Source of the DNA: Combretum micranthum
Lineage: Eukaryota; Streptophyta; Magnoliopsida; Myrtales; Combretaceae
Assembly (NCBI GenBank): GCA_024138025.1
Contig: JAMXBD010001599.1
Location: 248,001-312,000, forward strand
DNA length: 64,000 bases
Direction of reading: 5' to 3'
In this document: positions 50,501 to 61,429 of the stretch, in pieces
Layout: each line of letters begins with the position of its first letter
How positions within the stretch are numbered: position 1 is the first letter of the stretch
Program-made: the position numbers and the translations under genes
The notes under the pieces: generated by a model
Databases searched by the model: none
The model's input: only the letters and a program-made list of their open reading frames with translations
Told to the model about the DNA's origin: nothing

Positions 50501-51987
50501 CAATCATATAAATATATCTATATTTTTGCCAAAAAATTTTGGGATAAAGAAAAGTTTGAAAATTGTATTCAAGGCTGAGATTTTCGTGAGATTCTGTACT
50601 GACCTTTTCGTGAACCAAAAACTTTTTATGATAAAATAACTTTAGAAATAGATAGATCTTTTTGAGTAGGTAGAAATGGTATATAATATGCAAAATCCGG
50701 GTTAAAATGAGCAAGTTATGACATTTTAAGTTAATTTCCCTCTTTACATTTTTGATGAACATAGAAAAATAGAATTAGAAAGTTTGAGTAGAACTTTTGA
50801 AATCTCATCTGAGTATTTCTTTGTCTAGGCGACGAAGAATAGAGATTTCTCTTCCAAATGACTACTATTACTAAGAGATTGTGATATGGACGAGTGAGTT
50901 TTCCTTTACATTTTTGTATCCGTGCATGTGCTTGTAAAATAGAGTACTAGATGTTAGGAAAAGATAAAATTGATATGCATGCAGGTTATCGTAGGGGTAT
51001 ATATGTGATTCTTTATGTGTGATGAATAAACGATAAGTATATCGGAGCTCAATTGGTTGATTGATATAAATTGTCTTTATGTATTTTGTTGGGTGTGCAA
51101 ATATTGATCGATCACTTTAAATGAATTAATGTCGGATTGGAAATCCCATAAACTAAATTGCTCATGCATATCACTTAGAATATCATTTCACATTTTACTA
51201 CTACTCCTCAGCGTAGACCAGAAAGATAAGTTGCCTAGTTATATCTTGAGGAATTAGGATGTTCGGAGAATATGGCCTCAAGGTGTAGCCAGGCTGGATC
51301 GATCACTTTGGGTAAGGAAATAGTAGTACGGTTCATTGGAACCCCAAAGAGGTTATTGATGACCTAGTTCATATCATTCCCTAACCACCGATGGAGGGGT
51401 AAATCCATCCTACATACGAAATCGGATAGTCGTATGTATTATTTGATCATATGGTTGTTACATTTCATGTGCTTGCTTAAAGGACTTGTTTGATTTCTTT
51501 GTTATGAGTACATTTTGCGTAAGGAATATCTCACTAAGCTAGTTATCTTTATCCCTCAATAGATTTATGATGTTACAAGATTATTGTTTTTGCGTCGAGA
51601 TCACCATGACTGTCCGGTAGAACTTATGTTTTTTTTTTTTTTTTGGGAGCCTTTGGTGAAATTATTTTGAAAACTTCAGATTAGATTTCCTTCAAAAAAA
51701 TTTTAGTTTAGTTTTTTTATTTATGAAGACTATGTTATTATGGAGGTTTATCAAGGGAATGCCCCGAAGAAGTTGTAAGACCTTATATTTTGATGAATCA
51801 TGATAGTATTGCTTTGATTGTTCCACTGCCATTATCTTAAAATGCATAACTCCACCGACCTCCCTGTGTTGTGAATGTACGCCTTGTACCATTATAAAAG
51901 TTTCCGAGTGATGAAGGTAGTCATTCTCAAGTTTTAATATTGTACACGGTGGGATGTCACATTTACGGTACCCATTGGAGCGTAACA
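47599..51987 (+). mobile_element. Solo LTR A, 4.4 kb, TA...CA ends, TSD GTACC
   Basis: It begins TATAAACCATCG and ends GGAGCGTAACA, flanked by exact GTACC at 47594-47598 and 51988-51992. It is homologous to LTR B (55639-59042): shared landmarks include GTTTTCGAAAA.CGTG, ACCGTTAGACTC, AGGGAATGCCCC.AAGAAG and GTGGGATGTC/GTGGACTGCC near the end. It has a TATA box at 48718 and no coding. Complete ends, one TSD and absence of internal region make it a solo LTR inserted in the gypsy 5' LTR. Confidence 0.85.
48718..48725 (+). promoter_or_regulatory. TATA box in solo LTR A
   Basis: TATAAATA followed by a pyrimidine-rich ACCCCCTTTCCCTCCAC leader. The same arrangement occurs in LTR B at 56341, which supports it as the family's promoter. 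Confidence 0.6.
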
Positions 51988-52029
51988 GTACCAGATTTCT
52001 ATCGGCATAGACAATACCTACACCACATT

Positions 52030-52050
52030 TATGGCTCCGTTCGTGAGAAT
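52030..52050 (+). other. Primer-binding-site-like segment of the gypsy
   Basis: TATGGCTCCGTTCGTGAGAAT resembles the TGGCGCCGTCTGTGGGAAT segment that follows Tat-type 5' LTRs. It marks the LTR end and start of the internal region. Confidence 0.6.
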
Positions 52051-52116
52051 TGCCTTTTGTCTTTCCATGAACACCGAACCTTTACTTAAGATAAAAACCC
52101 ACAACTCACATCACTA

Positions 52117-54240
52117 GCATGACGTCTGTTTTGATAATGACGAGACCTTAGCGGAGTAAGAATCAAATCAATTCAACTCCTATGTAGCTCGTAACCAAAA
52201 CGTATTTTAGACCTAAAAAATCCATGTAAACAACTTGCATACCAAAATGTAGAAAATGATCGTTCTAGTGCTTTGCTTCAAGCTAAAATTAAGGAATTAG
52301 AAGAGCTAAAGTACTTGTACTTGGAAGAATAGGCTTCCAGTGCATACTAGAGTGACTCTCTGGGCTGTTTACTAACAGGGCGTGGTAGACCATCACCTAG
52401 AAGACATCATCAGCGTATTGTGACTCCACCATAGGCTAGTGCCTTTGCTAATACTCCACCCATAACTTGAGGCCAACTCCATATGTTTATCAAAGATCTA
52501 CCGCCTCTTAAGCATCGTGAAAATCGTTTCCGACACATCACATAGGCACCAAACGTTTGGACACTCTATTTAAACCTCTGTGGACTATTGTACGAATGAT
52601 GGAGGATGAATAAGATTAGACTGTGTAGGCCCTGGCTCAACTTGAGCTCTTAAGGGTGACATGCAGGCACCAGCTATTTAACCGAGCTTAGACAAAGAAT
52701 GAGCTTTTGAAGAGATCAAGGACATGATGGGGAGACTCTTCACCATCAAAAAGAGCTTTGGAAATGGATATGTGGCGAAGGGAGTCCAAGGAAAAATGTC
52801 CTTTGCTGTTGAAGTGTAGTCATAAGTGCTCCGTACTAGATATTGACTCCCAAACTTGGAATCCTATGATGGGACTTCCGATTCGAAAGACCACATTGCC
52901 CAATTCCAGTCTACTATGGTAATCTATAATTTTATAGATGCCATATGGTATAAAACCTTTCCCAACACCTTCTTAGGTGCAGCCTGAGTATGGTTTAACA
53001 AGCTCACAGCCATATCATTAGCTTGTTCGAGTAGGTCATTAAGCTCTTCATGGCTCGTTTTATGGCTAGCAAACCACTAGAGAAGAACACTTCGTACCTT
53101 TAAACTAGGGGTGCAAACGAGCCGGGCTTTGCTTGCTCGGGCTCAGCCCGTTTATTTTTTAACTGGCTCGAGCCAAGCTAAGCTTTTAACAAGCTTGGAA
53201 TATGCAGGCTTGGACCCAAGCCCGTTAAGCTTTTTCAAGCCTGAGCTTGGCTGGTTTAGTTAAACGAGCTTGAGCTCGGTTCGTTTAACATATATAATTA
53301 TTTTATAATTATATTTATAATATTAAATTAATATAAATAATTTATATAATATTATATTAATATATATTAGTAATATAATATCAATATTATATATTAAACG
53401 AACCCTTATCGAGCTCGTTCACGAGCTTGACTCGCGATCTCTTAACGGGCCTATTGACGAGCTTGGTTTGTAAGCTCTTAATGAGCCGGCTCGCGAGCTT
53501 GAGACAAGCTCAGGCTCGGCTCGTTTAGCTAAACGAACCTAAGTTGGAGCTCGAGCTCGGTTTATTAGCTAAACAAATCAAGTCGAGCCAGGCTTGAAAT
53601 GAGTCGAGCTCTAGTAGCTCGTGAATAGCTCGAATCGTTTGCAGCCCTACTTTAAACGTATGACAAATGCCAGGTAAACATTTAAGGGACTACCTAGAAA
53701 GGTTCAACAAGACATGTTTGGTGTCCCCAACCTGAATCAAGGTATAGCTCTTGAGGCCATCAAATAAGGGGTCCTCGCAGACAACCCTTTCTTTGACTGC
53801 ATTTCGAAATGCCAGCTCATGGCTTTGGAACAAGTAAGAGAGAAAGCATAAAAGTACATTCACCAAGAGGATACCAAGAATGCAAGGAAATAAATCGAGC
53901 TTAGGATCAAACCCACTTAGATGAGTAAAATTAGCATCGAGATAGGGGCTGGACAAAAGACTGTTATAACCCCAACAACCAAAGTAATGTTAACCCTAGC
54001 CGTAGGGATAATGATAAGCGGAAACCCTTCCCAATGTATGATGAGTTCACCCACCTAAAATTGCCCATACATGACGTGTTCCTAGAAATAAGGAACCGGA
54101 GCCTACTACCAGCACCACTGCCTATGAGGCCCAGCTCAAAGAGGAATGACTCAAAAGAATACTACAAGTATCACCGCAACCATAAGCAGGGTACAAAAAA
54201 TTACTGGCAGTTGAGAAGTGCCATTAAGCATGCCATATGA
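52117..54240 (+). pseudogene. Gypsy gag remnant, split by a hAT element
   Basis: Capsid/nucleocapsid precursor. The best stretches are PNLESYDGTSDSKDHIAQFQ near 52856 (matrix-capsid core), YKTFPNTFLGAA and WFNKL near 52950-53005. After the hAT insertion, TFKGLPRKVQQDMFGV and the following gag C-terminal part continue at about 53665-53880. QVREKAKKYI near 53832 and a basic/His-rich end near 54150-54200 follow. Stops are frequent (for example at about 52988). Non-functional. The Tat-lineage gag identity is by recall of the 'Y.G..DP..H...F' motif. Confidence 0.7.
53106..53649. mobile_element. hAT-type element in gag, exact 8-bp TSD
   Basis: It starts TAGGGGTGCAAACGAGCC and ends CGTTTGCAGCCCTA, with exact CTTTAAAC at 53098-53105 and 53650-53657. 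The 544-bp interior repeats GAGCTCG/AACGAGC words, GC-rich ends around an AT-rich centre (53285-53400). The best preserved hAT copy in the window; insertion after the gypsy is certain because gag resumes on the other side. Confidence 0.92.
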
Positions 54241-54660
54241 CAAGGTTGGTTGAAGTAGCATATCAACTATGATACTGCCAAACCTGAGCCACCCACCTAA
54301 AGGAGAAGGATAGATGAAAAAAGGCGACAACCCCAAAAACAATGTCTAAGGACAATACGACCAATCTCGACCTGTTTGAGAATGTCATGATGAGATCGAC
54401 ACCACTATTGAGGGCCCACTAGCCTTAGCTCGAATAAGAATCAATTCGAGCCCCAACTCAAGTAGTGCAAGACAACTAATGAGTGTCGAGCCTAAGAGAG
54501 TAAGAGTTGACACAACCATCTCCTTTATCGTTTGAGAGAATCTAAAACCAAACCACCGACCCCCCCCTCCATCCCCCCCTCTCCCTAAACCACCGCCACC
54601 ATCACCACACACACACACACACACCCCAAAGATGCTCTAGCTGTCTTAAACTACATATTA
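54241..54660 (+). other. Gag-protease linker with C-rich and (AC)n tracts
   Basis: Degenerate gypsy coding. There is a C-rich patch near 54560-54590 and an (AC)n run at 54604-54624. A GGG-rich minus-strand frame across it is spurious. Confidence 0.5.
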
Positions 54661-55160
54661 GGCTGGAGGGTTAAAAGAGTGTTGATTGACACTAGTAGTA
54701 ATACTGATATCCTTTTCTACCAAGTTTATAAGTAGATTAAGCATGAATTCTAGCCTAAGTTAAGGCCGTATGGCTATGAGTGATACGGGTTTGATAATCG
54801 ACTTGTTTGCCCTCACGATATCATCACTTTTACCCTTGAGCTTAACGATGAAGAATTTTGCACCATACATCAGATCGATTTCGTTATGGTTACCCCTTGA
54901 GCTTGATGATGAAGAATTTTGCGCCACACATTAGATCGACTTCCTTGTGGTCAACTGTTGGTCCCCTTACAATGCTATATTTGGAAGATCTACGTAGTCG
55001 ATCTTTTGACATAGTTGTTTCCCATCCCCATCTCAAGGCTAAATTCCTCACCCCAACCAGGATAAGGATCTGTAGAGGAGACCAAGAGCAATCCAAGAAA
55101 CTATACATTAAAGCATTAAAAGGAGATGGTGTATGTTTGGTAGACTCCAAAACATGGCCA
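54661..55160 (+). pseudogene. Gypsy aspartic protease remnant
   Basis: The retroelement protease that processes Gag-Pol. RVLIDTSSNTDILF near 54677 is the catalytic D-T-G-S motif with G changed to S. Later, WSPYNAIFGRSTQ-type reading near 54955 matches 'YN.I.GRP.L', and AKFLTPTRIRICRGDQEQSK near 55035 matches the post-protease 'KFPT..G...GDQ' block. A 60-bp tandem duplication (54830-54950) disrupts the centre. The reading stops at the junction with the TIR element at about 55175 and resumes in pol near 61430. Confidence 0.75.
54830..54950 (+). repeat. About 60-bp tandem duplication in the protease
   Basis: 54830-54889 and 54890-54950 share TTACCC.TTGAGCTT, GATGAAGAATTTTGC and CAGATCGA/TAGATCGA in order, with about 12 differences. 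The second copy has one extra base, so it also shifts the frame. Confidence 0.88.
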
Positions 55161-55638
55161 CCAAATCAAACCAATGTTGTTAGAATTGGATTGTGATTTG
55201 ACTTGGACACACCAAGGAGTCAGGGATTGACGGGTTAAATCGGAAGTCGAATCGAGGTCAATGAAAAAAATAAAATATATATTTTTATTTTTGAATAATA
55301 AGTAAATATTTTCATATAAAAACATGCATCATTTGTGATTGATCAATTATTTTATATAATTTTGCATTAGAAAGCCATTAATAATTAACTTATACCATTA
55401 GATAAATTAATCAATATTAGAATAAATTAAGCGATGGGCATGATTTATCATTGTTCTTGACAATTAATTAAGTCCAATTTATAGTTTATTGATATGATTT
55501 GTAGAAGAATTGGTAATTAGTTGGTATATATATCCATTTCAGGTCAAATTGGAGCATATTAGAGATGTTAGAAAGAATTATGTCGAGGAAAGATCAAGGA
55601 AGGAAAGGCAAGAATGAGCAAAAAATCACGTTGGTGAG

Positions 55639-58600
55639 TATAAACCCCAAAAGTTTTACGATTGATTAAGCTTAAACCCTAATTAGAAGGTCAACCGGAA
55701 ATCCTAAAGTCAACAAAACCCTAGTTAGACACAATCGTTCAAGTTTGGCAATCCCGTATTCGTAACCCTAAGTGAGTAAGTGAGAGATTAGTATGTAGAA
55801 TAGTTCGTAATAATAGGAGAAAGCTTAAAAATATCATATTAGTTAAATCACGATCCGTTTTGAGGCCGATCGGATGTAGTTTTCGAAAAGCGTGTCTCGA
55901 GGCTTGGAATAGTAAAAATATTCTGCAAGTACCGTTAGACTCGTAAAGAGATAAGGTTTTTAAAAATATCAGTTTTATAATTTTTTGGTAACTAAAAATA
56001 TCAGATATCGCAATTATACGTGTATTTTCTTACTACCGGTATTTTATTTGTCATATATACTTCACATTACACTATTCATTACTATTCTATACTATTTATC
56101 TATCTCTACTTTTTCTTACAACCTACTCTTATAACCATACACCTATTTTCTTACAATTTCCATTGCCAATATAACTTCACATCTCTCATATCTTACTTTT
56201 CATTAACAAAAATATAAAAAAAAAATAAATTTTCTCTCTCTCTCTCTCCCACTCAATTTGTGCCAGCCCCTTTCCCTTTCCTCTCAATTTGTTTTATTTT
56301 TCATTTATTTAATTAACACAAATTTCCCTCCACTTTTTCCTATAAATATCACATTTTCCTTCTATTTTCTTCACACCTTTCATACACTACAATTACTCTA
56401 TCAAAATCTCTCCAAAAGTTTTCTCAAAATTCTTTCTAGTCTATCTTTTATATGTAATGCTTCTTTAAGTTTTCCTTTTGTTCATTTGCTTAGTATGAAC
56501 ATAGTGTGTGTTTTCTAAACCCATGGAAGTTAGGAAAGCAACAATATGTTCATACTCTATTCTTGTTCATGAATCTATTTTCCTTTATGTTATTCTTATG
56601 TTTATCTAACTAAACATATATATGTAATTATATATATCTTTTAGAGCATATAAGCTCATTTGTTATTGCAATTTATTTACTTTCCTTGCAATTTATTTAC
56701 TTACCTTGCAATTTATTTACTTTCAAGTTGTTTTAAGGCTAGTCTTTCTAGTCTTAGACTTGTCCTCAAAAAGTCAAAACAATTTTCTTTTTCTTTTGAG
56801 ATTAGTTCATTCTTAGTTCTAGGAAGCCTTGAAGAAGCTAAGGCTCCCAATACTTAACAATTATTATTATGCTTATTTATTTCTTATATTCTTTATTATC
56901 TTATCTTGTGATGTTTTTAGCTTTTATAAACTACATAATCATATTCATGCATGGCTAATAAGTTGTTGTCCAAATGAAATGAATCTTTTTGATGAAAGAA
57001 TAAAATTTGATCAATGTTTTTCTAAAGACTTGGAAAAATATTTTCAAATAAATCTCTTTTAAAAGTTTATGTAAACTCATCATGAAATTTCAAACTATTA
57101 ATAAAAAAAGTTTCTTCAAAGTCTAAAGATATTTCCTTTTCAAATAACAAAAGAAGTCTTGATATATAGATAATAACTTGGTACTATTTTTACCAACTTT
57201 CTAAACCAAGAGCTAAATAAGTTTTCAAAAAAATCAACTTACAAGGAAAATGAAAATAAATTTTCAAAGAATAAACTTATCAAGTACTACTAAAGAAAAC
57301 TTTTGGAAACTCTATTTTTCACAATTCCTAGAAATAAATTTTGTAGATAACCTCAAAAGACCAAATTTTATTTTCAACTCACTTTTGATAAACTAAAGAA
57401 TCAAAATATATTTTGATCATCCAAAAATTTATAAGTTACTTCACCCACATAAAGTAAAGTCTAACAAATCCAAATTTTCCAAAACACTAAAAAAGGTGGT
57501 TTTAAGGAAATAAATTAAATAAGATAACACCTATAGCTTCATGCATAAATTATGAGTATATACATAAGGAATTCTTTTCAAAAACATACATATTTGAGTT
57601 TCCCTTAAACAAACCTTAGTAAAGGAAGGATTAGAAAATTTTATTTTTCAAGAAAGGAATTTTCGTAATAGATCTGTACCCTTCTAATCCGAGACCCAAA
57701 TGACCTTTTATAGTAAAAATAACCTTATAAATGGATAGATCTTTTCGAGTAGGTGGAAAACGACATATAATATGCAAAATTCCGAGTTAAAATGAGCAAG
57801 TTATGGCCATTTTAAATTGGAACTTCCTTCAATCCAATTTTTACTGCAATTTCGAGCTAGATTTAGAATCTTCAAAATAGAAATTCTATGAAAGACTCAT
57901 TTTGGGTATTTCATCTTGTTTAGGTGAAGAAGGAACCGATATCGCCTTCCTGGAAGATTATTTCAACTAAAAGCGATCGTCATGGAGTGAGTTAATCCCT
58001 TACTAATTACGTTTCCTTAATTATGTTTGTAGGTAGTAGTACTAGAGAATAAGGAAACAGATAAATGAAAAAATGTTGTGTAATTTGGATTCATGATTGA
58101 ATGATGTGGTTGTTGAATAAAAGCTAAGTATATAAAAAAAGGAATTGATGAATAACTTATGTTTTCTTGTAATGGTATGATGAATATTGTTTTGGTCACC
58201 TTTTACTTGAATTCGACGATAATCGAATAAACCAATATTAAAAAAAATTCATGCACAACATATTGTGAGTCACATTTATTTTTTGCTACTAATCTTCGTG
58301 TGGGGAAATGAGGAGTCGTAGCGGTGGCTAGTAGGAGCCGAAAAGTCTACAGGGCAAGTAGGAGCTAGTAAGTCTGCAACTATTGATGGTTGTATGGGTT
58401 GGTAACCACCCAACCCCCGACATGAAGGGCGTAAAATCCATGCTACACATGGTTTTCGGATAATCGTGTGTATTTTGTTTACTCATGTGATTGATGCATT
58501 CCCATATGGTTATATAAAATACTTGTATGTTTTACAAAAATGATTTGAAGAAGAGAGTTATCTCACTAAGCTAGTTTTGCTTATACCTCTATAGCTTTTT

Positions 58601-59042
58601 TGTTACAGTTTGATTACTTATGGTTGGCACTAAGGAGCCCTTTTTGTCAGGTATGAGCCAAAACTACTAGAAGTTTTTAGGAGAAGTTTATATATTTAGT
58701 TTTGGATGTAGACTTCTAAGAGAAACTTCTATAGTAGACTTATGTTATATTCATGTATGTTTTGAAGATGACTTAATTTGAGCAAGGCTTTTAGAACGGG
58801 GGAATGCCCCTAAGAAGTTGTAAGAAACTTTTATCTTAATGATTATTACATGTTTACCTTTATAAGTTCTTGCATGCTTTTATTATCTGCTTAAACGTAA
58901 TACCCTTTTGAGTCTCCTACTATGTTGGAAGCATGCCTTGCACATGATATCAAAGCTCTTGCGTGACTAAGGTTGTCATTTATTAGCTTTAATATTATGT
59001 GCGGTGGACTGCCACGTTTAGGGTACCTTTCGGGGCGAGACA
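55639..59042 (+). mobile_element. Solo LTR B, 3.4 kb, TA...CA ends, TSD GTGAG
   Basis: It begins TATAAACCCCAAAAG and ends GGGGCGAGACA, with exact GTGAG at 55634-55638 and 59043-59047. Homologous to solo LTR A over most of its length, about 1 kb shorter. TATA box at 56341. It contains a small tandem repeat near 56670-56725 (CTTGCAATTTATTTACTT, three copies). No coding. Confidence 0.85.
56341..56348 (+). promoter_or_regulatory. TATA box in solo LTR B
   Basis: TATAAATA followed by a pyrimidine-rich leader; same context as 48718 in LTR A. Confidence 0.6.
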
Positions 59043-59047
59043 GTGAG

Positions 59048-60600
59048 TCATCGAGTAAAGAGGAATTTTAAGTCTAGTATCTACTAAGGCTTGGATTATG
59101 GGTGTGATAACTGCAATTGAGGAAGGAATGAGAGCAATGGAACTTAAAATTCATGCTTGCGATACGTAAGGAGCTGAAGAAAATTAGCGACCAGTGTCTA
59201 CCAAGGGATGGATCATGGGAGTGATTCATGAAAAGCTATCAAATGTTGATATGAAGTATTGAGAATCATGGGCGTGACAACTGAGATCTAAGGGAGTTTT
59301 TCCTAGCATAGTGCCTATAAAGGCATGAGTCACGCCCGTGATTTAGAGTAGAGTGGCAAAAATTCCATTTAGAATAGATATCACGGATGTGATAATTGGA
59401 AAGTCTTAAATGCGATTTTTATATTTCTTCTACTAAAACATTATATCTCCTACTTTAGGTCATATATTTTCACCAGATGCCTCTTCAAGAAACATTGTGG
59501 GTATAAAATACACACATCCATTAATCCAAACAAGATCGGGACATTAATCCAAACACACACATTAGTCCTTTTTTTTTTTTTGGTAACCTTTTATAGGAGA
59601 TAATATCTTAGAGTTCGTTTTCATGACAATGAGTGTTGTTTTTCTGTAAATTTCTTAGAAGAACTCGAGAGAGGAGATGGGAATTAGTCATTTTTGTCCA
59701 TTGTAAAGACTTCTACCATTATAAATAAAAAAAAAGAGTTTGCTTCTTTTCTCTATTTTGATGTTGTATTCTGTTTTAATTATGCGATTTATACGTTTTT
59801 GTTGTTGTTTCACCATGTGTGAGTAGTGAATTGGGGCTTGCAACATCATATTAGCATAGATATGTGCTTGAGCTTGTTAATTTCTTGGTAGTCGTTATTT
59901 TTTATTGAATTGAATTAACAAATCTAAGGCTAGTATAGTGCACGATACTAACTTAGGATAGATTTCAATAGAATATGTCGAGAGACAATTCTATTGAATA
60001 GATCTAATTCACTAGAATAATTTACTCTTGATAATAGAGATGTTAGTAGGAAAGTTGTTGCATTTTTAAGGAACCTGATATAACGTTATGAATTTAATGT
60101 GGTCTTAATTGGCTATTAATTCATGAGAGATTATATATTCACAATTGAGATCAGGAGTAACTAATTCTAAGAAGAAAGTGTAAGATTAATGGTTCCTTGC
60201 AGATAATAATTATGAGGATAAAATTTATGCAAAACTCAAGCAATGTGGTGAAGCAAGTCTGTTTGTTAATTGTAATATTGTGAATTGTTTTGTAACCATT
60301 GTTTAAGCTGTAAAGCATTTGTGGATTAGTATAGTTTCGTTTGCAATTTTAAAGTTTTAATACTTCATGACCTATTAATTTGATTTGCTAGATAATAGGA
60401 AAATTATATAGTACTAGTGTTTAAATGTTTCCTGTGCAGACGACCTTATACTCTACTCAATACTACTAAAACGATAGTTACACATACTTATAAAGATCAA
60501 ATTAGAGTAGAAGATTAGGTTTATAAATTTTAAAACTAGGAAGCTTTGATTCTGTATTTAAAATTTAGGTTCCTAGTTAATAACCCTAAGATATTATTTT
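59048..60600 (+). other. Retroelement-like DNA with GGGYGTGA words
   Basis: 59092-59400 holds five copies of TCAYGGGYGTGA-type words in both orientations. Farther on come a TATAAAATACAC box near 59506, an A-rich AATAAAAAAAA stretch near 59724, and CTGTGCAGACGACCTTATAC near 60433, which resembles the end of retroelement LTR/leader regions. Together with 55440-55633 it may be an older LTR into which LTR B inserted. Ends are not found. Confidence 0.4.
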
Positions 60601-60647
60601 CCTCCTTTTTTATCAGTCAATATTCATTTACTTGGAAGATTTTCGTA

Positions 60648-60905
60648 TTACCTCAAAGCAAGAACACCACCCTTCTTTTTAGGAACTAGTTTACTTCCAA
60701 TGGTTTGATCAGGATTATAGACACCGATCTACTCCATTTCAATATCAGCAAAAGCTTCTGTAAACTCAAGCCCATGGTTGTTACATAGAAGCTCAGGTTC
60801 ATCGACAGAGTTTTGCACCACCTCTTCAGCATTAGCATTGTAAGATATGGACCTTTTGATAGAGATGTTTTTAGGAAACTTACCATGGAGTTGAAAGATT
60901 ATGTA
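60648..60905 (-). pseudogene. Unrecognised gene fragment in the TIR element
   Basis: One minus-strand frame reads about 85 codons with a single TAG. It contains [48 protein letters not shown] and VPKKKGGVLALR, and ends AGGTAATA, a plausible 5' splice site. Composition (acidic/basic alternation, no low complexity) is protein-like and unlike transposon proteins I know. It may be an exon captured from a host gene. No function is proposed. Confidence 0.4.
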
Positions 60906-61080
60906 TTAGGATTAAACTACGTATGGCTGAAGAAAGATTCAAAACCTTCACAATATGCAAAACCAATCTCATTCTTTGCCATATAAAAAATGTGTAACAT
61001 GACAAGATATTAGTTTTGAAGTGGGCCCACCTGGTAACAAAGCAAGTGAAGGGTATTTGTCATTTTTGTGATAGTTGAAA

Positions 61081-61130
61081 ATCCCACATCAGTAATATAA
61101 AAAATCCTTTTGGAAATCATCCTATATAAA
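61081..61130 (+). promoter_or_regulatory. snRNA-type promoter motif (USE plus TATA)
   Basis: ATCCCACATCA at 61081 matches the plant snRNA upstream element RTCCCACATCG at 10 of 11, and TATATAAA follows at 61123, 31 bases on, near the Pol II-type spacing. No snRNA sequence is recognised downstream (61150-61260). It may be a promoter carried by a repeat. Confidence 0.45.
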
Positions 61131-61429
61131 AAGCAATGTTAGTGCTAGAGATAGACAATAGCTTGTAATTTGGTCTTCTCGTGGGTAGAAACAAGGCCCA
61201 TTATTTGGGCTCAAGTTTTAAAAGTTGAAAATTTCTTAGTTTTTTAAATTAGAGAAACCCGACCGGCCTATCCGATATTGAACTCCTGGGTTGTCTGGTT
61301 CATGCCGGGTTTTGATCAATCCAAGCTTTAATGGATGACAGGCCCAATGCAGTGTCTAGTTCTAGTTTAATCTGGTTGGACCGCCTAAGTCAATCTAGGT
61401 TTAACATCATTAACCCAAACACCGTGGCA

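Larger units (their letters stand above)
47008..52027 (+). mobile_element. 5' LTR of the gypsy element, split by a solo LTR
   Basis: Two pieces, 47008-47598 and 51993-52027, would total about 625 bp. They contain TATAAAAA at 47434 followed by AAGGGAGGGGAG, and end CTACACCACA just before the primer-binding-site-like TGGCTCCGTTCGTGAG. The start is uncertain by about 10 bases (several TG options). Open frames inside are spurious. Confidence 0.65.
55175..61410. mobile_element. TIR element inserted in gypsy pol
   Basis: The left end TGTTGTTAGAATTGGATTGT, then GACTTGGAC, faces the right end, inverted, TGATGTTAAACCTAGATTGA, then GACTTAGGCGG. Inner arms share ACC.AGGAGT and TCGG. Gypsy protease ends on its left and pol begins on its right, so an insertion boundary is clear even though the duplication was not resolved. 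It contains solo LTR B, other LTR-like sequence, a gene fragment at 60648-60905 and an snRNA-type promoter motif at 61081. Confidence 0.6.

Noticed and set aside
61140..61260. Possible snRNA gene downstream of the USE/TATA motif
   Set aside because: No Sm site or U-snRNA signature is visible; only the promoter-like motif was kept.
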